DNA of 64,000 bases, taken from assembly GCF_014697125.1 (NCBI RefSeq), contig NZ_JACJRG010000002.1, positions 124,001-188,000 on the forward strand, read 5' to 3'. Under the pieces are notes generated by a model. The model did no database searches and had not been told where the DNA came from. It was given only the letters and a program-made list of their open reading frames with translations. Numbering within the stretch: the first letter of the stretch is position 1; the number at the start of each line of letters is the position of its first letter. The translations under genes were made by a program, and so were the position numbers. This document shows positions 57,433 through 64,000 of this stretch, in pieces. The stretch is from Anabaena minutissima FACHB-250. Its GTDB lineage: Bacteria > Cyanobacteriota > Cyanobacteriia > Cyanobacteriales > Nostocaceae.

Positions 57433-58335
57433 ATGATTCAACCACAAGGATTTGAGCAACGCTCAATAATTACGTCGCTGGGTAAAATGGTGTACTACAC
57501 CGCTAATGGTTCACTTTGGCAAGACAATACAACCGCCGCAACAGAACGAGAAACGTTAGTTTTTCTACACGGATTTGGTGGTGGGTCTTCTGCCTATGAG
57601 TGGTCAAAAGTTTATCCGGCATTTGCTGCTGAATACCGGATTATTGTCCCTGATTTGATAGGTTGGGGTCGATCTGAACATCCAGCGAGAAATTACACGA
57701 TTGATGATTATTTAACGACTATTCGCGAGTTTTTGGAGCAGACTTGTACAACTCCAGTCAGGGCGATCGCTTCTTCGTTAACAGCAGCGTTTACAATCCG
57801 AGTGGCGATTACCCATCCGAATCTATTTAAATCTTTAATTCTTGTCACACCGGCGGGACTTTCTGACTTTGGTGAAGACTACTCCCGCAGCTTGTTCGCC
57901 CAAATCGTCAGCGTTCCTCTTATTGACCGCTTACTATACAGCACTGGGATTGCTACTAGTGGGGGTATTCGTAGTTTCTTAGAACAACGGCAATTTGCCC
58001 AAGCTAACCGCATCTACGAAGAAATTGTTGAAGCTTATCTCCAATCTGCTCAACAACACAATGCTGAATATGCAGCATTATCTTTTGTTAGGGGTGATTT
58101 GTGTTTTGATTTATCACTCTATATTCAACAATTAATCACTCCTACCGCCATTATTTGGGGTCAAAAGTCTCAATTCACCGGGCCAGAGATTGGCCGCCGC
58201 CTAGCAGAAAAAAATCCCCAAGCTATCAAAGTTTTTCAACCCTTAGAAGATGTGGGGTTAACACCACAGTTAGAATTGCCAGCCGTCACTATTGGACTGA
58301 TTCGCCGATTTTTGAGTTTACTGAATGGGGAATGA
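57433..58335 (+). CDS. alpha/beta hydrolase fold protein with degenerate catalytic triad
   Basis: A 300-residue alpha/beta-hydrolase fold: oxyanion-loop LVFLHGFGGGSS (42-53), VPDLIGWGRSEHP (72-84), the nucleophile elbow and a C-terminal domain. The elbow reads AIASSLTAA, with Ser115 kept but the flanking glycines of GxSxG replaced by Ala113 and Thr117. The usual GH-x-P-x-x-E near the C-terminus is GLTPQLE, so the catalytic histidine is Leu276. It is thus probably non-hydrolytic or mechanistically unusual. It stands alone; the function is unknown. Confidence 0.8.
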   Translation: MIQPQGFEQRSIITSLGKMVYYTANGSLWQDNTTAATERETLVFLHGFGGGSSAYEWSKVYPAFAAEYRIIVPDLIGWGRSEHPARNYTIDDYLTTIREFLEQTCTTPVRAIASSLTAAFTIRVAITHPNLFKSLILVTPAGLSDFGEDYSRSLFAQIVSVPLIDRLLYSTGIATSGGIRSFLEQRQFAQANRIYEEIVEAYLQSAQQHNAEYAALSFVRGDLCFDLSLYIQQLITPTAIIWGQKSQFTGPEIGRRLAEKNPQAIKVFQPLEDVGLTPQLELPAVTIGLIRRFLSLLNGE

Positions 58336-58421
58336 GTGGTGAGTAATGAGTAATGAGTAATAAGTAGCCCACGGCAAGCAAGCTACAAGATCCTACTAAT
58401 TGTTTTGAATTTTGAATTGGA

Positions 58422-58475
58422 GCGTAAAGCCTGCGGCATAGCTCCGCTTAACGCGTAGCGTCTCATAGAGAAGCG
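58422..58475. repeat. GC-rich dispersed repeat overlapping a 3' end
   Basis: AAAGCCTGCGGCATAGC and TTAACGCGTAGCGTCTC mirror blocks at about 30150-30172 and 6655-6670. The repeat runs into the last codons of the TrpD-like gene (stop at 58463). Confidence 0.55.
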
Positions 58476-59506
58476 ACTTGACTTAGTTCGTGGAGTTTTT
58501 TAGCGACTGTGCCAGTAGTTAATAATTCTTGGGCTTTGGCTATACCTGCTTGCATATCAGTACAAATTCCACTGCGCCAGAGATAAAATCCTCCATTCCA
58601 CAGGGCTGTTTGCATTAGTTCGCTGGGTGTTCCAGTCAACACTTCCTGCATCTGATCTAATAATTCTTCGATAGTGTTTAAGGGTACATTCTTGGTAGTA
58701 AAGCCGTAATCATGGGGAGATAGGAGCAATCTTTCTATTTCTGGGGGTGATTTAGATAAAGCGATGATGGCTGTGCGATCGCGTGGTAAATCGCTACTCC
58801 CTTCTAATCCCTTCACTAATGTAAACTTTGTCACCCCTCGTAGTCCCAAAGCTACCTGAAACATGGCTTCTGTGGGCGGATGGACAAACCCCGCTATAAC
58901 ATGAGCATCGCCAGCATAGGGACACCAAATTAGTTCCATTGTGGCGAAGGGTGGGCGTTTACCTAGTTGATCACGGTACTCCCAAAGACTCTTCGTCAAG
59001 GGAAAATGCTGTGGTGTATAAACAAACCCGATGCCTGTTTTCTCTAAGACTTCTTGGGTGTTTGCTAGTGATAAGCCAGTCCAATCGACTCCTAAACCTC
59101 GCCAAATATCTACTAAGGGTAATCCATATTTGGTTGGTAGGCGATCGCCGCCGTGCATAATAACTGGTTGTCCGGCTGAGGCTAGTATCAGGGCAGTTAC
59201 AGGGCTAATGGGTGCTGTACGCGTTCTGCCATCATATGGCTGACCAAAAACTATGACTGGACGTGTAGAGTTGATGGGTTGCAGTTTTGGCCCCAGTTCC
59301 TCGTAAGCATCTAGCATTCCCGCTAATTCTTCCCCTGTAGGACGTTTGATGCGGTGGGCAATCAAAAATGCACCTATTTGGGCTGGTGTAGCTTCACCCA
59401 ATAACATCATCTTGGTAGCCGTGGCTGCTTCAGCACGAGTTAGATTCTCGCCTGTATGGTTGCCACTACCTACCTTTTTCAGCAAATCCCTGAATAAAAT
59501 ACTCAT
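58463..59506 (-). CDS. anthranilate phosphoribosyltransferase-family protein (TrpD2-like)
   Basis: 347 residues with the nucleoside-phosphorylase class II fold: helical N-domain LTRAEAATATKMMLLGEATPAQIGAFLIAHRIKRPTGEELAGM, then GQPYDGRTRTAPISPVTALILASAGQPVIMHGG. True TrpD has a GTGGD loop for phosphoribosyl pyrophosphate; here the equivalent reads GQPYDGRTRT, so anthranilate transfer is unlikely. Similar YbiB/TrpD2 proteins bind nucleic acid. The upstream TTG at 59515 is not needed. No trp genes are nearby. Confidence 0.82.
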   Translation of the reverse strand: MSILFRDLLKKVGSGNHTGENLTRAEAATATKMMLLGEATPAQIGAFLIAHRIKRPTGEELAGMLDAYEELGPKLQPINSTRPVIVFGQPYDGRTRTAPISPVTALILASAGQPVIMHGGDRLPTKYGLPLVDIWRGLGVDWTGLSLANTQEVLEKTGIGFVYTPQHFPLTKSLWEYRDQLGKRPPFATMELIWCPYAGDAHVIAGFVHPPTEAMFQVALGLRGVTKFTLVKGLEGSSDLPRDRTAIIALSKSPPEIERLLLSPHDYGFTTKNVPLNTIEELLDQMQEVLTGTPSELMQTALWNGGFYLWRSGICTDMQAGIAKAQELLTTGTVAKKLHELSQVASL

Positions 59507-59590
59507 ACAAGTCAATAGTCAATGGTCAATAGTCAACAGTCAAGTTGAAGACTGGGGACTTTTGACTGTGGACATTTGACTAATCATACT

Positions 59591-60532
59591 TTAAGAGGCT
59601 GATCGCTGTTGGTCAAACTGTGGGGTAATATTCTCTCGGACTAGCTGCCAAAAGTGCTTGATTGGGGGAATGTGCAGGCGGTCTTGAGTTGTTACCATGA
59701 CTACGCGGCGAGTCAAGCTAGAATTATCAGATAATGATCCACTCGCTGCTAAAGAACGCACTGCTAGGGTAGGGTCAAGGCGTGCTTCTACTAATGCAGA
59801 TGTGGGTAGCAAAGCTATTAATTCACCTTGGCGTACTACTCCCCGAAAAGCATCGAGGGTATTCACTTCTAAAGCTGCTTGTAGGTTGGCTTCTAGTCGC
59901 TCAAATTTATCTTGGATCAGGCGTTGCATCCCATAACCATCCTTAAATACTACTTGGGGATAACGCACTAACTCCGACCAAGGGACAAATTCATATTGAG
60001 CTAGGGGATGATTAGCTGCAATTAACAGTTCAATGGGTTCATCATAAAGGACTTCTACAACCATCTCCCTACCGGTGGTAAGAAAGCGATTATTCATGAC
60101 AATCGCTAAATCTACTAAACCATCTTTGAGGACTTTGAGGGCGCGATCGCTCCCCAAAGATGTCACCCGCAATTGCACATCGGGATAATCACGACAAAAT
60201 TTTTGTAATACCGGTGGTAAGTAAGAACCACAAACAGAATGAATCGCCGCAATACACAATTCCGGTTGCTTTCCTGCAACTAAATCTGTGATTTCTTGAG
60301 TAGCCGTTTCCCATTCTTGACAAATTTTCCGGGCGCGAGGTAACAATCGTTCACCGCCTAAAGTCAGCTTGGACTGATTGGTTCTGTGAAATAATTCCAC
60401 GCCTAAGTCAGCCTCCAAAGACTGAATTTGGCGACTGATCGTCGATTGGGTGACACCACATTTCTGGGCTGCTTTTTGGAAACTGCCAGTTTCGGCGATC
60501 GCTAGAAACGCTTGCAACTGTTCTAGTCGCAT
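59591..60532 (-). CDS. LysR family transcriptional regulator
   Basis: 313 residues: N-terminal winged helix-turn-helix (MRLEQLQAFLAIAETGSFQKAAQKCGVTQSTISRQIQSLE) and a two-lobed effector domain (about 90-295). The LTTGREMVVEVLYDEPIELLIAANHPLAQ region resembles cyanobacterial regulators of carbon or nitrogen assimilation (NtcB/CbbR type), but I cannot decide between them. The next gene upstream is the divergent ABC exporter at 60777, a possible target because LysR regulators often act on divergent neighbours. Confidence 0.85.
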   Translation of the reverse strand: MRLEQLQAFLAIAETGSFQKAAQKCGVTQSTISRQIQSLEADLGVELFHRTNQSKLTLGGERLLPRARKICQEWETATQEITDLVAGKQPELCIAAIHSVCGSYLPPVLQKFCRDYPDVQLRVTSLGSDRALKVLKDGLVDLAIVMNNRFLTTGREMVVEVLYDEPIELLIAANHPLAQYEFVPWSELVRYPQVVFKDGYGMQRLIQDKFERLEANLQAALEVNTLDAFRGVVRQGELIALLPTSALVEARLDPTLAVRSLAASGSLSDNSSLTRRVVMVTTQDRLHIPPIKHFWQLVRENITPQFDQQRSAS

Positions 60533-60776
60533 GGGATATGTAGCCTGAATTACATTTATGGCTTTTATTTAAATTAACGGATTTTGATTTTTAATTTGGT
60601 AGATTTTGATACAGCTTTTGTGGTCTTTTTCTATATACGGTGAATTTTGCTTTTCTAGGTAGGAAACCATATCTTGAGTTTTGCCAGCCTGCACTAGTGA
60701 AGGAAATTAACTTTGAGAAACTACCCAAAAGCTGCTAGCGTCTAACAAAGGATCATATTTTTGTGGACGTGAGAGC

Positions 60777-62504
60777 TTGAAAACTCGTTCTAATTACTGG
60801 CAACTGCTGCCCTATATTAGACCCCAGTGGCAGAACATTATTAAGGGACTAGTCGGCATTTTGGGATATGTGCTGGCGACATTGACGCTAATTAATTTTG
60901 CGGGTAAGTTAGCAACGCCCTTTGGTCAAGGTAATGTCATAGCGATCGCTCAATTAGCAGCAATCTTGGCCTTGGTGTTTCTTGTTCGTGGCGTTTTTCA
61001 GTCTGTCCAAGACATTTATATGTCGAAAGCAGCTTTAAGAGTCGCTTTTTATCTCCGCAAACAGATATACACCCACTTACAAAAATTAGATTTAAGCTAT
61101 TTTGAAACTGCCAAAGCAGGTGATTTATCTTACCGCCTCACCGAAGATATTGACCGGATTGGTGAAGTCATCAATAAACTGTTTCACGACTTTCTCCCCT
61201 GTGTGTTGCAGTTGATAGCCATCCCGGTATATATGATTTACCTGAATTGGCAACTCACCTTAGCTACAGTAATAGTCGCACCATTGATGGGTGTATTAAT
61301 TGGTTGGTTTGGGGAACGCTTACGTAAATACTCACTTAAAAGTCAAAATCGCGTATCTGATTTATCAGCAATTCTCACCGAAGTTTTTAGTGGTATTCGT
61401 CTAATTCGGGCGTTTGCAGCAGAAAATTATGAAATTGCGAGATTTAGCCATGAAGCAGAACGCAGCTTTCAAGCTAAATATTCAGCCGAACGCCTGAAAG
61501 CTGTGCAGATCCCCATCATCGGATTTTTAGAAGCCTTGAGTGCTTTATCCTTAATTCTGGTGGGAACGTGGCAAATTCAGCAAAAAAATTTAACGGTAGC
61601 AGAGTTTTTTAGTTACCTAGCCGCAGCTGGGTTATTAATCGACCCCATCGGTCATGTCACCAACAACTACAACGAATTTAAGCAAGGTGAAGCCTCCGTA
61701 GACAGGATCTTTGAACTGATGGCGGTGCAACCAACGGTGACAGAAAAGCCCAAGGCGATCAACTTACCGCCAGTTTTGGGTAAAGTCGAATATCGTCACA
61801 TAACATTTGCTTATAAACCAGGGGAATCAGTCTTAAAAGATATTAGTTTATTAGCAATGCCAGGGGAAGCGATCGCGCTGATAGGTGCGTCTGGTGCTGG
61901 TAAAACCACCTTCGTTAATCTTCTCCCGCGCTTTTATGACCCCACAAATGGGGAAATCTTGATTGATGGTGTAAATATTCGGGATGTCTCTTTAGAGAGT
62001 TTGCGGCGACAAATTGGCATAGTTCCCCAAGAAACAATCATGTTTTCTGGGACTGTGGCTCAAAATATCGCTTTTGGAAAAGACTCATTTGACTTAGAAA
62101 CAGTTGCAGCAGCAGCAAAAATTGCTAACGCCCACCAGTTTATTACCCAGTTACCAGAGGGATATCAAACTTGGGTAGGTGAGAGGGGTGTAAATTTATC
62201 TGGTGGACAAAGACAAAGAATTGCGATCGCCCGTGCTGTGTTGCTAAACCCACAAATTTTAATTTTAGATGAGGCCACATCAGCCTTAGATTCCGAGTCA
62301 GAAGCTTTGGTACAGGAAGCCTTAGAAAGACTCATGCAGCAAAGGACAGTATTTATTATTGCTCACCGTTTAAGTACAGTCAGAAAGTGCGATCGTATTT
62401 TAGTATTAGAACGAGGACAAATTGTAGAGTCAGGCACTCATGAAGAATTATTAGCCCTTGAGCGTCGTTATGCAAGGTTTTATACTCAGCAGTTTAGTCA
62501 TTAG
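60777..62504 (+). CDS. ABC exporter, fused permease-ATPase (MsbA-like)
   Basis: A 575-residue half-transporter: six-helix membrane domain (about 15-310) with the ABC coupling helix YFETAKAGDLSYRLTEDIDRIGEV, then an ATPase domain with Walker A GASGAGKTT (near 370), Q-loop QIGIVPQETIMFSG, signature LSGGQRQR (near 474), Walker B ILILDEATSALD and the H-loop IAHRLSTV. It lacks a C39 peptidase domain, so it is not an obvious exporter for double-glycine peptides. The substrate is unknown (lipid, glycolipid or drug are typical). The start is a TTG after GAGAG. Confidence 0.9.
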   Translation: MKTRSNYWQLLPYIRPQWQNIIKGLVGILGYVLATLTLINFAGKLATPFGQGNVIAIAQLAAILALVFLVRGVFQSVQDIYMSKAALRVAFYLRKQIYTHLQKLDLSYFETAKAGDLSYRLTEDIDRIGEVINKLFHDFLPCVLQLIAIPVYMIYLNWQLTLATVIVAPLMGVLIGWFGERLRKYSLKSQNRVSDLSAILTEVFSGIRLIRAFAAENYEIARFSHEAERSFQAKYSAERLKAVQIPIIGFLEALSALSLILVGTWQIQQKNLTVAEFFSYLAAAGLLIDPIGHVTNNYNEFKQGEASVDRIFELMAVQPTVTEKPKAINLPPVLGKVEYRHITFAYKPGESVLKDISLLAMPGEAIALIGASGAGKTTFVNLLPRFYDPTNGEILIDGVNIRDVSLESLRRQIGIVPQETIMFSGTVAQNIAFGKDSFDLETVAAAAKIANAHQFITQLPEGYQTWVGERGVNLSGGQRQRIAIARAVLLNPQILILDEATSALDSESEALVQEALERLMQQRTVFIIAHRLSTVRKCDRILVLERGQIVESGTHEELLALERRYARFYTQQFSH

Positions 62505-62559
62505 TCAATGGGGTAAAAGTTCCTCCCCTGCAACCCTACCTTCCTTCTCCTCCATCCAA

Positions 62560-63288
62560 TTACGAATTACGAATTACCTCAACTTGCTTTTGCTGTTCCT
62601 GCAACCAAGCTTCAAATAATTCATTCAGTAGACGCGCCTTCATCGGATCATCTAGTTGGGCTGGGATAAACTTCTCCACTCGTACAATTACTAACCACTC
62701 TGCAATGCGGGCTGGGGATGAGATTTGACCAGGTTGACAATTACTAAGTATTTGTACCATTGCTGGATGAAGTGTATTCAGTTCCACAGGCCCCACTAAG
62801 CCACCTGTTTGAGCTTCTGGCCCTTGTGAATACTTCTGTGCTACATCTGCAAAAGACTGTTCTTTAGCTTGAATCCGAAAGTAGAGTTCTTGAGCTAGTC
62901 CAGCATCTTGAGTCCGGAGAAGGGAATAAATTACTTTATCTAGTTTTCCCTTTAACTGGAAAAAATGAGATTCTAGTTTGTTACCCCAAGTAACTTGCTT
63001 AAATTTCTCTAGTTTTAATTTACGAGAAATCATATTATCTAATTGCTCAGAAATCAAACCTTGTTGCGTCATCCATGCTTGAATATCAGCTGCTTGTGTT
63101 AACTGCCTTTCGGCATAAAAACGCTGTTTAGCTTGGGCTACTTCTTCAGGCTGACATTCTATCTCTACTATGGCCTCATCAATAATTAATTCCCTTAGTA
63201 ATTGTGGCAGCAGTTGATAATTTGCTAGTAAGGGAATAATTTCACTAGCTTGGATTTGACGGTTGCCGATTTGAAGCACTTCAGTCAT
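62560..63288 (-). CDS. parvulin-type peptidyl-prolyl isomerase-like protein
   Basis: The 242-residue protein has a helical N-domain (about 1-115; QIGNRQIQASEIIPLLANYQLLPQLLRELIIDEAI) like SurA/PrsA and a parvulin domain (about 130-225): YSLLRTQDAGLAQELYFRIQAKEQSFADVAQKYSQGPEAQTGGLVGPVELNTLHP. The usual conserved VRHIL start of parvulin is IYSLL here. No signal peptide is present, so it is probably cytoplasmic. Such proteins in cyanobacteria often accompany peptide exporters, and an ABC exporter gene is convergent next to it. Confidence 0.8.
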   Translation of the reverse strand: MTEVLQIGNRQIQASEIIPLLANYQLLPQLLRELIIDEAIVEIECQPEEVAQAKQRFYAERQLTQAADIQAWMTQQGLISEQLDNMISRKLKLEKFKQVTWGNKLESHFFQLKGKLDKVIYSLLRTQDAGLAQELYFRIQAKEQSFADVAQKYSQGPEAQTGGLVGPVELNTLHPAMVQILSNCQPGQISSPARIAEWLVIVRVEKFIPAQLDDPMKARLLNELFEAWLQEQQKQVEVIRNS

Positions 63289-63526
63289 AATCTATTTGGT
63301 TTGGCTCTCTAGGGTGATAGATCCTGAGTTAGTATCCTGCACAGGATGGCTATATGACTCTTTTTCACAGTTTTAAGGTTTTAATAGCAAAAATATACTA
63401 TTCATGTAAAGTTTACTCGAATACTATAAGTAATTTAACTGAAGAGTAAAAATAAACTTCTCACAAAAAACAGTAGGCGATCAAGAAGATGATTCACCTA
63501 CTGCTTAGTATGGACTGAGTACCAAA

Positions 63527-63901
63527 TTATAAACTTTCTAAATAACTCAAAAGATCCGCCATTTCTTGAGTATTAGGCTGAAATTTTGGCATTGGTGGTG
63601 TTTTACCACTAATGACTTGATCAATTAGTCGATACTTGGATTTGTGTTTAGAAACACCTTGCAAGCTTGGGCCTACTCGTCCATCTGCTTCTAAACCATG
63701 ACAGCCAGCACAATTGATTTGAAAGATAGCGTGTCCTTGTATTTGGTCTCCTTGCAAAGCCAGAACACTCTTGACGTATGGGTCAGAGGCTTGAAGCATC
63801 TGAACACCAAAAATGCCCAAAAAGACTGCTAGCAGTGTCGCCAGAGCCAGTAAAGCGCACTGCTGAATCAGAGTTTCAGGTTTGGTAATCTGGTTATCCA
63901 A
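63527..63901 (-). CDS. cytM: membrane-anchored c-type cytochrome, cytochrome cM-like
   Basis: A 124-residue protein with one N-terminal membrane helix (about 14-36) and a single-haem class I cytochrome c domain. The haem site is CAGCH (Cys64, Cys67, His68) and the likely sixth ligand is Met104 in PPMPKF. The pattern ASDPYVKSVLALQGD..., GHAIFQINCAGCHG and QVISGKTPPMPKF agrees with my memory of cytochrome cM, a low-abundance cytochrome linked to photosynthesis and respiration balance. The start is a TTG. An AT-rich 238-base spacer with no gene precedes the parvulin gene. Confidence 0.78.
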   Translation of the reverse strand: MDNQITKPETLIQQCALLALATLLAVFLGIFGVQMLQASDPYVKSVLALQGDQIQGHAIFQINCAGCHGLEADGRVGPSLQGVSKHKSKYRLIDQVISGKTPPMPKFQPNTQEMADLLSYLESL

Positions 63902-64000
63902 AAGTTGTGCTGTAAAAGTCTAGTTGTTTTCAAAAATTTTCATTTCCTACACATAGCTTAAAAGTTCTTGATGCTGACTGCAAGCATATCTGAGACTTTT

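Noticed and set aside
58463..59506. Annotation as tryptophan-pathway anthranilate phosphoribosyltransferase (trpD)
   Set aside because: The PRPP-binding GTGGD loop is replaced by GQPYDGRTRT and no trp genes adjoin, so only family membership is claimed.
60777..62504. ABC exporter as the transporter of the double-glycine peptide at 576
   Set aside because: It lacks the N-terminal C39 peptidase domain and lies 60 kb away. No evidence links them.

Overview
The window is chromosomal DNA from a filamentous, probably heterocyst-forming cyanobacterium of the Nostoc/Anabaena group. The evidence is: oxygenic photosynthesis genes (petC-petA, chlB, a Psb35-like gene, a cytM-like cytochrome); an orange-carotenoid-protein C-terminal-domain homologue; a tocopherol-cyclase-family gene; very frequent HIP1 octamers (GCGATCGC); and many intergenic tandem repeats with a 7-base period, which are characteristic of this group. 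No rRNA genes, CRISPR array, prophage or intact insertion sequence was seen.

Layout. 1-2500: end of an alpha/beta hydrolase gene, an unannotated 54-residue double-glycine leader peptide (576-740), an EcsC-like gene and a decayed Uma2 remnant. 2700-9600: pepA, then the fatty-acid/phospholipid set plsX-fabH-fabD-plsC and an AI-2E-type membrane protein. 9600-15700: small conserved genes, tRNA-Arg(CCT), tocopherol cyclase family, a J-domain/TPR protein, tatC, a csaA-like gene, and a scar where a sterol-desaturase-like 5' fragment abuts an MscS 3' fragment. 15880-18170: cytochrome b6f genes petC and petA, then a Psb35-like gene with a textbook HLR1 (RpaB) site. 18250-26330, minus strand: a GH57 branching enzyme and the grpE-dnaK-dnaJ-tusA-rsgA chaperone/ribosome-assembly cluster. 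26660-32020: type IV pilus motor genes pilB-pilT-pilC plus an unknown gene. 32130-36240: a pseudo-caspase, sat and an RRM protein. 36960-39000: rpmI-rplT, a solute-binding protein and a Ycf37-like TPR protein. 39300-45000: two Uma2 genes, a secreted copper amine oxidase and a kinase fused to an FGE-like domain. 45360-50000: chlB, an acidic protein, a HAD phosphatase, queG and a carotenoid-carrier-like CTD protein. 50000-55970: a partner-switching phosphatase/anti-sigma pair, a NarL-type regulator, a WecG-type glycosyltransferase, an FtsE-like ATPase and a HEAT-like membrane protein. 56200-64000: a hypothetical protein, an atypical alpha/beta hydrolase, a TrpD-family protein, a LysR regulator, an ABC exporter, a parvulin-like protein and cytochrome cM.

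Functional groupings: lipid precursor synthesis (plsX to plsC); thylakoid electron transport and its assembly (petC, petA, tatC, Ycf37-like, cytM); protein folding and ribosome maturation (grpE to rsgA); twitching motility (pilBTC); stress and phosphorylation signalling (50-53 kb). Most of the window is ordinary core genome. The most unusual items are the double-glycine peptide, the gene-fusion scar at 14.68 kb, the pseudo-caspase with both catalytic residues replaced, the repeat-derived insertion in rsgA, the HLR1 site, and the alpha/beta hydrolase lacking its catalytic histidine.

All assignments come from reading the translated sequence and recalling family features. No database search was run.
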